Source of the DNA: Ureibacillus acetophenoni | GTDB taxonomy: Bacteria; Bacillota; Bacilli; Bacillales_A; Planococcaceae | Assembly (NCBI RefSeq): GCF_900220965.1 | Contig: NZ_OBQC01000007.1 | Location: 1 to 64,000, forward strand | Direction: 5' to 3' | Length of the DNA stretch: 64,000 nucleotides | In this document: one piece after another, positions 33,614-43,042 of the stretch | How positions within the stretch are numbered: position 1 is the stretch's first letter | Layout of the letters: every line of letters begins with the position of its first letter | Made by a program: the position numbers and the translations under genes | The notes under the pieces: model-generated | Told to the model about the DNA's origin: nothing | What the model saw: the letters and a program-made list of their open reading frames with translations, nothing else | Database searches by the model: none

Positions 33614-34267
33614 ATGATTCGAGTATTAATAGCAGATGATCACCACGTCGTTAGGAGAGGTCTAATTGTCTTTTTAAAAACGCAAAAGGATTTTGAAGTC
33701 GTTGGTGAAGCAAAAAATGGGTTAGAAGCTGTTGAACTTGTTGAGACACTTCAACCAGATATCGTATTAATGGATTTGGTCATGCCAGAGATGGATGGCA
33801 TACAAGCAACAAAACGGATCAAATCGAAATGGCCAACCATTGAAGTACTAATGCTTACAAGCTTCTCAGATAAAGATCACGTTCTTCCAGCTATTGAAGC
33901 AGGGGCAGCGGGCTACCAATTAAAAGATATAGAGCCGGATGAGCTAGTTAATTCCATTCGAAAAATAATGCGTGGAGAAAATATAATTCATCCAGCTGCA
34001 ACAACGACTCTACAAGAAAAAATACAAGAAGATAAAAATCTACCACATATTCAAAACCCTTTAACGCCAAGAGAACAAGACGTACTGGCCGAACTAACAA
34101 AAGGGAAAAGTAATCGTGAAATTGCATCGTCTCTTTTCGTAACAGAAAAAACGGTCAAAACACATATTTCAAATATATTCAATAAATTAAATGTTCAAGA
34201 CCGAACACAAGCAGCACTATATGCAGTAAAGCATAATTTAACCGAAGGAAGCGAAAGTGGCGTTTAA
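33614..34267 (+). CDS. Response regulator, NarL/LuxR type (YhcZ-like)
   Basis: A 217-residue regulator with a receiver domain (ADDHHVVRRG, phospho-acceptor Asp in VLMDLVMPEMDG about residue 54, conserved Lys in YQLKDI) and a C-terminal LuxR helix-turn-helix (LTPREQDVLAEL, NREIASSLFVTEKTVKTHISNIF). The start is ATG 33614 after GGGGGGATTTG; an upstream TTG at 33608 is less likely. It is co-transcribed with the kinase. The terminator at 34298 follows. Confidence 0.92.
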   Translation: MIRVLIADDHHVVRRGLIVFLKTQKDFEVVGEAKNGLEAVELVETLQPDIVLMDLVMPEMDGIQATKRIKSKWPTIEVLMLTSFSDKDHVLPAIEAGAAGYQLKDIEPDELVNSIRKIMRGENIIHPAATTTLQEKIQEDKNLPHIQNPLTPREQDVLAELTKGKSNREIASSLFVTEKTVKTHISNIFNKLNVQDRTQAALYAVKHNLTEGSESGV

Positions 34268-34297
34268 AAAGAAGCAGGAGTATATGATAAAAATAAT

Positions 34298-34338
34298 GGA
34301 CAACTTAGCTCTCAATAAGAAGCTAGGTTGTCCATTTT
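34298..34338. terminator. Terminator of the two-component operon
   Basis: Stem GGACAACTTAGCT / AGCTAGGTTGTCC followed by ATTTTAT, between convergent genes. Confidence 0.8.
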
Positions 34339-34373
34339 ATTGTATTAGAAAAATTCAACAACAATCAAGCGTA

Positions 34374-35273
34374 CTAAAAATGATAATCTTCTTCAATCGC
34401 ATTTGGAAACTCATGAGGTTCTATATGGACCATAACTGTACAGAATGGTTTAAACCGTTTAACGGTTGATTCAATATTCTCTGTAATGCGATGACTCTCC
34501 CATACATTTAAATGTGGATTAACTGTTACTGTTACTTCAATAAACATCATATTTCCATGGGTGCGCCCTTTAAAATCAACTAAATCAATGACACCATCAA
34601 CTTTGTGTATAAGTACTGACAACGTTTCAGCTTCTTCTGTATCAAAAGCATCTGTTAAAGTTTGTACAGATTCCCAAAAGATTTCGATCCCAGTCTTTAT
34701 AATTATTATTCCAACAATTAAGGCTGTTATCGTATCGAGTATAACGAAACCAAGAATAGCGCCAAAAATACCAATTGCTGTTCCGATACTTACTAACGCA
34801 TCGGAACGATTATCATAGGCAGCAGCTTTTACAGCGGAACTCCCAATCTTTTTTGCTAAGTTTAAGTTGTAGCGGTAGACAATATACATTACGATAGCAC
34901 TTCCTATTGCCACGTAAGCAGTTAATGGATTAGGTGTTTCACGAGTTGGGTTCCATAAATTTGTAATTGAATCAATTAATACTTGTAGCCCTACAACCAT
35001 CATGATGAAGGATGCAATTAAAGAAGCAACAGTTTCAGCTCTTAGGTGTCCATATTGATGATTGTCATCAGGTGGTCGTTGAGAAATACGTAAACCGATT
35101 AATACAGCAATAGAGGCAATGATATCTGTAGTATTGTTTAAGCCATCTGCCATTAAAGCTTGGGATGTGCCAAAATAGCCGATGAGCAATTTTGCTGCGC
35201 TTAAAATAAGATATGTACCAATGGAGAGCCATGCACCTTTTTCCCCTGCACGTAAGTTTGTATATAGTTCCAA
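34374..35273 (-). CDS. Cation diffusion facilitator (CDF) transporter
   Basis: A 299-residue membrane protein with six helices and a C-terminal cytoplasmic ferredoxin-like domain. Metal-site motif ALMADGLNNTTDIIAS (DxxNxTD, about 38-50) is typical of Mn/Zn/Fe-type CDFs such as B. subtilis MneP/MneS; NHQYGHLRAETVAS follows, and the second intramembrane pair lies in YDNRSDALVS. The start is TTG 35273, seven bases after GAGGAGG; the longer frame contains that ribosome site. It probably exports Mn2+, Zn2+ or Fe2+. Confidence 0.9.
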   Translation of the reverse strand: MELYTNLRAGEKGAWLSIGTYLILSAAKLLIGYFGTSQALMADGLNNTTDIIASIAVLIGLRISQRPPDDNHQYGHLRAETVASLIASFIMMVVGLQVLIDSITNLWNPTRETPNPLTAYVAIGSAIVMYIVYRYNLNLAKKIGSSAVKAAAYDNRSDALVSIGTAIGIFGAILGFVILDTITALIVGIIIIKTGIEIFWESVQTLTDAFDTEEAETLSVLIHKVDGVIDLVDFKGRTHGNMMFIEVTVTVNPHLNVWESHRITENIESTVKRFKPFCTVMVHIEPHEFPNAIEEDYHF

Positions 35274-35310
35274 AAAGTTTCCTCCTCGCAAAACACCGAG
35301 ACATTATAAA

Positions 35311-35337
35311 ACGACTTTCTGTCTAGCAGAAAGTCGT
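35311..35337 (-). terminator. Terminator of the CorC/HlyC gene
   Basis: Perfect stem ACGACTTTCTG / CAGAAAGTCGT, followed on the minus strand by TTTTATAA. Confidence 0.85.
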
Positions 35338-35346
35338 CTATATTAA

Positions 35347-36710
<1,364 letters not shown>

Positions 36711-36726
<16 letters not shown>

Positions 36727-36767
36727 ATACGTTCTTTGTTCCAAACCCGAATGAGGGATGCGAACAA
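36711..36767 (-). CDS. Possible 18-codon leader peptide of the CorC/HlyC gene
   Basis: The strong ribosome site AGGAGGTGTACACTT (minus strand) is followed by TTG 36767, an 18-codon frame MFASLIRVWNKERIWTET, and TAG at 36711-36713, overlapping the first codons of the main gene in another frame. A promoter (-35 TTGTAT, 17-bp spacer, -10 TATGAT, about 36836-36808) lies just upstream. It may be a translated leader for coupled control, or the sign of a frameshift. Low confidence. Confidence 0.35.
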
Positions 36768-37009
36768 AGTGTACACCTCCTATATAGAAAAAATTGTTTA
36801 ATAATTTTATCATAAAATATTTTATGCAAAAATACAAATTATGAATGACTAATCCTATTGATCGACAGTTTTTTCAGATTTAAAAATTATTCAACGGATA
36901 AAAATCGTGTGAATGAAAAAAGACAATGTACTATATACTGTGTATTATCTTAAAATTAACTCGAAAAACCTTAAAAATAAAAAGTAATAATAATTCAGAA
37001 AATTGTTGA

Positions 37010-37060
37010 CAACTAAAATGTGGTCGTGCTACCATTTAGTGGTCATAAAAAATTAGGAAA
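37010..37060 (+). promoter_or_regulatory. Promoter of the bmr-like operon
   Basis: TTGACA (37006-37011) and TACCAT (37030-37035) are separated by 18 bp, giving a good vegetative promoter about 40 bases before the leader peptide. The -10 region carries the near-repeats TGGTCGTGCTACCA and TTAGTGGTC, which could be a transition-state (AbrB-like) or other operator; this is inference. Confidence 0.6.
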
Positions 37061-37074
37061 AGGAGGTAAGGATT

Positions 37075-37152
37075 ATGAGAATGTTAAATAGATTAATTGA
37101 TATTACAACAGAAAAATATAATCCAAGCTTCCGTATACTGTTTACTTGCTAA
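37075..37152 (+). CDS. Leader peptide, BmrB-like, 25 residues
   Basis: ATG 37075 is preceded by AAAAGGAGGTAAGG, a very strong ribosome site. The 25-residue product (MRMLNRLIDITTEKYNPS, then FRILFTC) ends at TAA 37150, about 30 bases before two terminator-like hairpins, and the following genes are BmrC/BmrD homologs. In B. subtilis, bmrB encodes a leader peptide whose translation controls bmrCD by ribosome-mediated attenuation and makes the pump respond to ribosome inhibitors. The position, size and downstream genes all fit, although the peptide sequence itself is not alignable by eye. Confidence 0.8.
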   Translation: MRMLNRLIDITTEKYNPSFRILFTC

Positions 37153-37180
37153 TTTTTTGTTATTTTATGAGCAAATATTC

Positions 37181-37245
37181 GGTACAGGTTTGGATACTTG
37201 TACCTTTTTGGGCACCTATCCCTAAAAGGGGTAGGTGTCTTTTTG
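37181..37245 (+). terminator. Attenuator hairpins before bmrC
   Basis: Hairpin 1: GGTACA (37181-37186) / TGTACC (37199-37204) then TTTTT. Hairpin 2: CACCTATCCC (37213-37222) / GGGGTAGGTG (37228-37237) then CTTTTTG. The stretch between them can pair in alternative ways (for example GGATA at 37192 with TATCC at 37217), as expected of an attenuator that responds to ribosome position in the leader peptide. Confidence 0.8.
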
Positions 37246-37316
37246 TTGTCTAAAAATAGTATTATTTTAACAATTTTAGTAAAAAACAGTAGATAGAAAG
37301 AGAGAAGGTGTTTTTC

Positions 37317-39062
37317 ATGTTTAACGTTTTATTTAAATTGAAATGGTATTTTAAAACCCAATGGAAACGATATACGATTGCTATTGTTTTACTTATTATA
37401 GCGAGCGTGCTCGAAATTTTACCACCTTATATACTCGGTATAGGAATTGACGAGATTGCTTCAAGTACGATGACTTATGAAACTTTAGGTATGTATGTCA
37501 CGATCCTGGTAGCCATTATTGTAAGTACTTACGTTATGAACTTTATTTGGCAATATCAATTGTTTGGTGGAGCATTAAAATTAGAACAATTGTTACGTAG
37601 AAGACTGATGCATCAATTTTTAAAAATGACACCGACATTTTACGAGAAAAATAGAACTGGTGACTTAATGGCGCGGGCAACAAATGATTTAAATGCTGTT
37701 TCATTAACTGCCGGTTTTGGAATTATGACTTTAATTGATTCTACTCTTTATTTTGGTGCCATTATTTTAGCGATGGGGTTCTTTATTTCATGGAAGTTGA
37801 CGTTAATTTCTATGATCCCTATTCCAATTATAGCTATTCTAATGCAGTATTTTGGAAAACTTGTTCACGAACGCTACATGACTGCCCAAGAGTCATTTGG
37901 TGAATTAAATGATAGTGTTTTAGAATCGGTAGCCGGTGTACGTGTAGTTCGTGCATATGTTCAAGAGAAAAAAGATGAAGCACGATTCTACGACAAAAGT
38001 GAAGAAGTGTTTCAAAAATATATTAAAGTTGCGAAAATTAATGCGCTATTCGGACCAATTACTAAAATTGGTACAGGGATTACGTATATTATTACGTTTG
38101 GATACGGAGCAATTCTTGTTTCAAATGGGGAAATGTCAGTTGGGCAAATTGTTTCATTTACGGTTTATTTAGGGATGGCAACCTGGCCAATCATTGCAAT
38201 TGGTGAATTAATCAACGTGATGCAACAAGGTAATGCTTCTTTAGACCGTGTTCAAGAAACATTAGACTACTCACCGGATATTAAAAATCCTGAAAAACCA
38301 AATTCACTTTCAACTGTATCGTCGATCGGATTTGATGAATTTACATTCCAATACCCGTTATCACATATTAAAAACTTACAACGAATTTCGTTACAACTAC
38401 AAAAAGGCCAAACGCTTGGAGTTGTTGGGAAAACAGGTGCAGGTAAAACGACCTTTGTTAAACAATTGCTAAGGGAATATCCAGTTGGTGAAGGTCAATT
38501 TACTTTCGGAGAGAACGATATTTCCCAATTATCGAAAGAACAAGTGCTTGAGTATATCGGTTATGTTCCGCAAGACCATGTTTTATTCTCAAGAACAATA
38601 CGAGAAAACATATTATTCGGAAAAGAAGATGCTACAGAAGAAGAGATTTATGAAGCGATTCGTCTGGCATATTTTGAAAAGGACTTAAAAAATCTTCCAT
38701 TAGGGATTGAAACGTTAGTTGGTGAAAAAGGGGTTTCCTTATCCGGTGGTCAAAAGCAACGAGTTTCTATTGCAAGAGCTTTAATTAAAGACCCAGAAAT
38801 ATTAATTTTAGATGATTCGTTGTCAGCTGTTGATGCTAAAACAGAGACAAAAATCATTGAAAATATTCAGCGAGAACGTCAGGGGAAAACGACAATTATT
38901 ACGACACATCGATTATCTGCGATACAGCATGCGAACTGGATTATTGTTTTAGATGACGGGGTCATTGTTGAAGAAGGAACACATGAGAAACTCCTTGAAA
39001 AAGGTGGCTGGTATAAAGAACAATATGATCGCCAGCAGTTAGAGGGGGTGTCTTCTGAATGA
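37317..39062 (+). CDS. bmrC: ABC exporter half-transporter, BmrC (YheI)-like
   Basis: A 581-residue fusion of a six-helix exporter membrane domain (about 1-320) and an ATPase (about 335-575). ATPase motifs: GKTGAGKTTF (Walker A), YVPQDHVLFSRTIRENI (Q-loop), LSGGQKQRVSIARAL (signature), ILILDDSLSAVDAKTE (Walker B with Asp in place of the catalytic Glu). The Asp for Glu makes this the degenerate half of a heterodimer, as in BmrC. It overlaps bmrD by 4 bases (ATGA). The start is ATG 37317; the ribosome site (AGAAGG) is fair. Confidence 0.92.
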   Translation: MFNVLFKLKWYFKTQWKRYTIAIVLLIIASVLEILPPYILGIGIDEIASSTMTYETLGMYVTILVAIIVSTYVMNFIWQYQLFGGALKLEQLLRRRLMHQFLKMTPTFYEKNRTGDLMARATNDLNAVSLTAGFGIMTLIDSTLYFGAIILAMGFFISWKLTLISMIPIPIIAILMQYFGKLVHERYMTAQESFGELNDSVLESVAGVRVVRAYVQEKKDEARFYDKSEEVFQKYIKVAKINALFGPITKIGTGITYIITFGYGAILVSNGEMSVGQIVSFTVYLGMATWPIIAIGELINVMQQGNASLDRVQETLDYSPDIKNPEKPNSLSTVSSIGFDEFTFQYPLSHIKNLQRISLQLQKGQTLGVVGKTGAGKTTFVKQLLREYPVGEGQFTFGENDISQLSKEQVLEYIGYVPQDHVLFSRTIRENILFGKEDATEEEIYEAIRLAYFEKDLKNLPLGIETLVGEKGVSLSGGQKQRVSIARALIKDPEILILDDSLSAVDAKTETKIIENIQRERQGKTTIITTHRLSAIQHANWIIVLDDGVIVEEGTHEKLLEKGGWYKEQYDRQQLEGVSSE

Positions 39063-40789
39063 GTACAGGAAGACGATTATTTCAATATACTTTAAAATTT
39101 AAAAAACCTATATTAATTGGTTTATTTTTATTATCGTTATCAGTATTAACAGACTTATCAGGACCGTTTATAGCAAGGCATATTATCGATAATTACATGA
39201 TTCCGGATAATTTATTGTTTGAACCATTAATGATATTGCTAATTATCTACATTACATTAGAGGTCTCGACAGCAACGTTAAGATACTTTATGTATATAAA
39301 CTTACAAATTGGTGCCAACCGTATTATTCAAAAGTTACGTATCGATGTATTTGGTCATATCCAAAAAATGCCCATTAATTACTTCGATAATTTACCAGCT
39401 GGTAAAATTGTAGCGCGAGTAACAAATGATACAGAGGCCATCCGTAATTTATTTTCACAAGTAATGGTGCAATTCTCTATGAGTGCAATTTCAATTACTG
39501 GTGTTTATGTGGCGTTATTTATATTGAATTGGAGAATGGCAATCATCGCCTTAGCGGTTATCCCAATCGTCTATGTTTGGATGATTAGTTACCGTAAATT
39601 TGCATCGAAATATAACCATGTCGTTCGTACGAAAATTGCAGATATTAATGCAATGATTAACGAGTCCATCAATGGTATGACAATCATTCAAGCGTTCAAA
39701 CGAGAAAAGCAAATGAAAAAAGAATTTGCTGAGATGAATGATGAGCATTATGAATATCAGCGTAAACTATTATTTTTAGATTCAGGTACAGCATTTAATC
39801 TCGTAAATGTGTTGCGATTAACGATTTTAACGATTTTTATCTTTTATTTTGGTACACAGTCAATCACAACAACTGAACTAATCACCGCAGGTACGTTATA
39901 CGCATTTGTTGATTATACGACGCGTTTATTTAACCCAATAGTAAATATCGTGAATCAGTTTTCACAGATGGAACGTTCACTTGTCGCAGGTTCACGTGTG
40001 TTCGAATTAATGGACCAAAAAGGTGAAGACGTAAGTGAATTATCGATTCCACGTTACGAGGGAAATGTAACGTTTAACAATGTTTCCTTTGCTTATAAAG
40101 ATGATGAATATGTGTTGAAGAATATTAGCTTTGAAGCGAAAAAGGGAGAAACAGTTGCCCTTGTTGGCCATACGGGATCAGGGAAAAGTTCAATTATGAA
40201 TTTATTATTCCGATTCTATGACCCTCAAAAAGGTAAGATTTTGATTGATGGAAAAGATGTTACGAAAATTCCCCGTCAAACAATTCGTGAGCATATGGGA
40301 ATTGTGTTACAGGATCCGTATTTATTTACAGGGACGATTGCTACGAATGTTAGTTTAAATGATCCACGTATTACAAGAGAAACCGTTGAAAAGGCTCTAG
40401 AAGCAGTTGGTGGAGAGCGGGTATTAAAGAATCTTGAAAAAGGGATTGACGAACCAGTTATTGAAAAGGGAAGTACATTATCATCTGGTCAGCGTCAGTT
40501 AATTTCCTTTGCTCGAGCGTTAGCCTTTGACCCAGCGATCTTAATTTTGGATGAAGCAACGTCAAATATCGATACAGAAACAGAAGAGATTATTCAACAC
40601 GCGATGGATGTATTGAAAAAAGGACGTACGACATTTATTATTGCCCACCGACTTTCTACTATTAAAAATGCCGATCAGATATTAGTGTTGGATCGTGGAG
40701 AAGTTGTAGAAATAGGTACCCATGAAGAGCTTATTGCTTTGGGTGGCCGTTACGAAACAATGTATCGATTACAATCAGGTGTTCATTAA
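39059..40789 (+). CDS. bmrD: ABC exporter half-transporter, BmrD (YheH)-like, short form
   Basis: A 576-residue partner of BmrC. The membrane domain contains RIDVFGHIQKMPINYFDNLP and TNDTEAIRNLF, and the ATPase has GHTGSGKSSIMN, HMGIVLQDPYLFTGTI, LSSGQRQLISFARAL and ILILDEATSNIDTET (canonical Glu). These stretches match B. subtilis YheH closely, but YheH is about 100 residues longer because of an extra external segment between the first two helices, missing here. The heterodimeric multidrug exporter couples one degenerate and one consensus site. Start overlaps the bmrC stop. Confidence 0.92.
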   Translation: MSTGRRLFQYTLKFKKPILIGLFLLSLSVLTDLSGPFIARHIIDNYMIPDNLLFEPLMILLIIYITLEVSTATLRYFMYINLQIGANRIIQKLRIDVFGHIQKMPINYFDNLPAGKIVARVTNDTEAIRNLFSQVMVQFSMSAISITGVYVALFILNWRMAIIALAVIPIVYVWMISYRKFASKYNHVVRTKIADINAMINESINGMTIIQAFKREKQMKKEFAEMNDEHYEYQRKLLFLDSGTAFNLVNVLRLTILTIFIFYFGTQSITTTELITAGTLYAFVDYTTRLFNPIVNIVNQFSQMERSLVAGSRVFELMDQKGEDVSELSIPRYEGNVTFNNVSFAYKDDEYVLKNISFEAKKGETVALVGHTGSGKSSIMNLLFRFYDPQKGKILIDGKDVTKIPRQTIREHMGIVLQDPYLFTGTIATNVSLNDPRITRETVEKALEAVGGERVLKNLEKGIDEPVIEKGSTLSSGQRQLISFARALAFDPAILILDEATSNIDTETEEIIQHAMDVLKKGRTTFIIAHRLSTIKNADQILVLDRGEVVEIGTHEELIALGGRYETMYRLQSGVH

Positions 40790-40809
40790 TAGAAATATAC
40801 GTGTTACTT

Positions 40810-40842
40810 AAAGTTGGTCCAATTAAATTGGGCCAACTTTTT
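40810..40842 (+). terminator. Terminator of the bmr operon
   Basis: Stem AAAGTTGGTCCAATT / AATTGGGCCAACTTT merging into T5. Confidence 0.9.
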
Positions 40843-40853
40843 CCATTATTTTA

Positions 40854-40882
40854 TTGCATTTAAGTATGGAAACTCGTATAGT
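40854..40882 (+). promoter_or_regulatory. Promoter of the MFS gene
   Basis: -35 TTGCAT (40854-40859), 17-bp spacer, -10 TATAGT (40877-40882). The predicted start of transcription is near 40889, so an ATG at 40896 would be nearly leaderless. Confidence 0.7.
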
Positions 40883-40919
40883 AATCTCATAATTTATGAA
40901 CGAAAAAGAGATGATGCCT

Positions 40920-42191
40920 ATGACCAGATGGCTACGCAGCTGGGTGTTAACGATTAGATCTTTCAACAGAAATATTAGAATGTTTATGTTGGCTAATATA
41001 CTTATTCAAATTGGAATGGGCATTTTCATGGTGATGTACAATTTATATATTCGGGGGCTCGGATATTCTGAATCCGTTAACGGAAGTGTCATCGCCATTA
41101 ACTCACTTGCTACTGCATTGATGCTTATACCTGCTGGAATTTTAAGTGATCGATTCGGCCGCAAAAGATTAATTATTATCGGTACTACACTTACAGCAAT
41201 TGTATTGTTTGGGAGGAGTATCGTAACTGCAGAACAACCAATGTTAATGTTTGGATTTCTTGCAGGGGTTGTTTGGGCACTATCCCAAGTTTCAGGCGTT
41301 CCTTTTTTAGCTGAAAATTCAAAGCCAAACGAGCGAATGCATTTATTTAGTATCCATTTTGCAATGGTCACTGTTGCGAATGTTGTAGGTAATTTGCTGG
41401 GAGGATTTATAGCCGATGGATTCCATACTTTATTTAATGTAGGAATCGTTGAAAGTATAAGAATTTCACTAATTTTTGGTGCAGTAGTGTTTAGTATTGG
41501 GTTAGTCCCATTATTTCAGTTGAAAACTGTAACGAAGTTGGAAGATGCTCGTCAAAGTAAGACGGTTGATCCGAAGGTAGTATCAAGAGATGAAGAAAGT
41601 TTTAAAAAGAATTTTAAAATGATCGTTTTATTCGGACTATCAAATTTAATGATTGGTACGGGCTCAGGTTTAGTAATTCCGTATTTGAACCTATATTTTG
41701 CTAACCGTTTTGATGCTTCGAATTCATATGTAGGGCTGATTATTGCGCTAGGTTCTGCAATGACTGCGGTTGCTATGTTAATAGGGCCGATTTTAGTAAA
41801 AAGAGTCGGAAAAGTGCGAGCATTAGTAATTTTTCAATTTGTCTCAATCCCGTTTTTATTTATCACAGGGTTTACGAATTCGTTGGTCATTGCATCTATA
41901 GGCTTTTTATTGCGACAGGCATTGATGAACGCAGGAAATCCAATTACTAGCGCTATTGCAATGGATGTAGTGCATGATAAGTATAAGGGCTTAGCCAATT
42001 CGGTCAATCAAATGGTCTTTAATCTAGGTTGGGCGATGATGGGGCTACCTGCAGCTTGGCTCGTTACGACCTACGGTAACTATTGGGGCTATGCTTTCAC
42101 GTTCTCCATAACGGGTTGCTTGTATTTAGTTGCATCAACGTACTTTTATATAATTTTTGGTAGGAAGTATCGGTTGAAGGAAGAAGAGTAG
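40920..42191 (+). CDS. MFS transporter
   Basis: A 423-residue transporter with twelve predicted helices. The loop 2-3 signature is AGILSDRFGRKRL (about 58-70), and the second half repeats the pattern (IGPILVKRVGKVRALVI). It is of unknown substrate, of the general drug/sugar efflux type. The frame is open to ATG 40896, but the promoter lies seven bases upstream of it, so I choose ATG 40920, nine bases after AAAAAGAG. No ordinary terminator follows; array D starts about 50 bases downstream. Confidence 0.88.
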   Translation: MTRWLRSWVLTIRSFNRNIRMFMLANILIQIGMGIFMVMYNLYIRGLGYSESVNGSVIAINSLATALMLIPAGILSDRFGRKRLIIIGTTLTAIVLFGRSIVTAEQPMLMFGFLAGVVWALSQVSGVPFLAENSKPNERMHLFSIHFAMVTVANVVGNLLGGFIADGFHTLFNVGIVESIRISLIFGAVVFSIGLVPLFQLKTVTKLEDARQSKTVDPKVVSRDEESFKKNFKMIVLFGLSNLMIGTGSGLVIPYLNLYFANRFDASNSYVGLIIALGSAMTAVAMLIGPILVKRVGKVRALVIFQFVSIPFLFITGFTNSLVIASIGFLLRQALMNAGNPITSAIAMDVVHDKYKGLANSVNQMVFNLGWAMMGLPAAWLVTTYGNYWGYAFTFSITGCLYLVASTYFYIIFGRKYRLKEEE

Positions 42192-42240
42192 AATGAAGGG
42201 GATCTCGGTTCGGGACAATTTTTAAAGGATTTATTAGATA

Positions 42241-42612
42241 GGTGTCTCGTAGTACGTTTTTACGAGACAGTTTCGCGATGTTTTCTGGAATTTTGTCTCG
42301 TAAACTACTTTTACGGGACAGTTTACTGAGGTTTTAAGGAAATCTGTCTCGAAACTTGTTTTTACGAGACAGATTTCCGAGATTTTCTGGAATTTTGTCT
42401 CGTAAACTGCTTTTACGGGACAGTTTACTGAGGTTTTATGGAATTCTGTCTCGAAAACTGCTTTTACGGGACAGTTTACTGAGGTTTTATAGAATTTTGT
42501 CTCATAATCTGCTTTTACGGGACAGAATTCCGTTGTTACATATAATTTTGTCCCGAAAACTGCTTTTACGAGAAACTTTTCCGAGGCGTCTTTAAATTCT
42601 GTCTCGTTGCTC
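42241..42612. repeat. Repeat array D: eight 51-bp units, TGTCTCGTAA-N-TTACGGGACA
   Basis: TGTC recurs at 42243, 42294, 42345, 42396, 42447, 42498, 42549 and 42600, exactly 51 bp apart. Each unit is TGTCTCGTAA-N7-TTACGGGACA or a near variant (27 bp in total) plus a 24-bp spacer such as GTTTACTGAGGTTTTATGGAATTT. Variants keep pairing: ACGAGACA and ACGGGACA both pair with TGTCTCGT. The array fills the gap between the convergent MFS and yheE genes, neither of which has another terminator. A partial frame on the minus strand runs through it and is not a gene. Confidence 0.95.
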
Positions 42613-42646
42613 CCTTTACCAAAGCACCTCGTTGACAAGGATTGAT

Positions 42647-42850
42647 TCAATCATACACATGAAAAAGCATAAGCTCATGTACTTTTCTTTCAACATCCTC
42701 AAGCTCTCCTGGGGCATCCCCAATCCAAATTATTTCCCCGTCTATTTTATATTCCCCATTAAATAATTTCTGGTTGTAGTAGAAAGAAATCGTCCATCCA
42801 GGAATTTGGGTATTCTCAAACATAGGTTTAAAACGAAAATGTGTAATCAT
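42647..42850 (-). CDS. yheE: YheE-like protein (DUF5342)
   Basis: A 67-residue protein that resembles B. subtilis YheE: MITHFRFKPMFENTQ, ISFYYNQKLFNGEYKIDG and the C-terminal HELMLFHVYD. Function unknown. The start is ATG 42850, six bases after AAAGGGGGAG; the upstream ATG lacks such a site. It is encoded opposite to yheB, as in the yhe cluster. Confidence 0.85.
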   Translation of the reverse strand: MITHFRFKPMFENTQIPGWTISFYYNQKLFNGEYKIDGEIIWIGDAPGELEDVERKVHELMLFHVYD

Positions 42851-43042
42851 ATTGCTCCCCCTTTGAAACATTTTCCTACTTTCAATCGTACTAGAAGTTA
42901 TGAAAGAAGGCTATGATTATCTTGCATAACTATCCTCTGCTATAATAGGGATGGATTTTATAGGTAAACTTTTAACGAGATAGACAAAATCAAGGCGCAT
43001 ATCCGAATAGCGCGAATTTGATTAGAAGTGAGAGGTTTTTCA

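Noticed and set aside
34257-34469. 70-codon plus-strand frame after the response regulator
   Set aside because: It runs through a terminator and into the antisense of the CDF gene.
42234-42650. 138-codon minus-strand frame through array D and 79-codon plus-strand frame
   Set aside because: Repeat translation only; no start signals, and yheE begins just beyond with a proper ribosome site.
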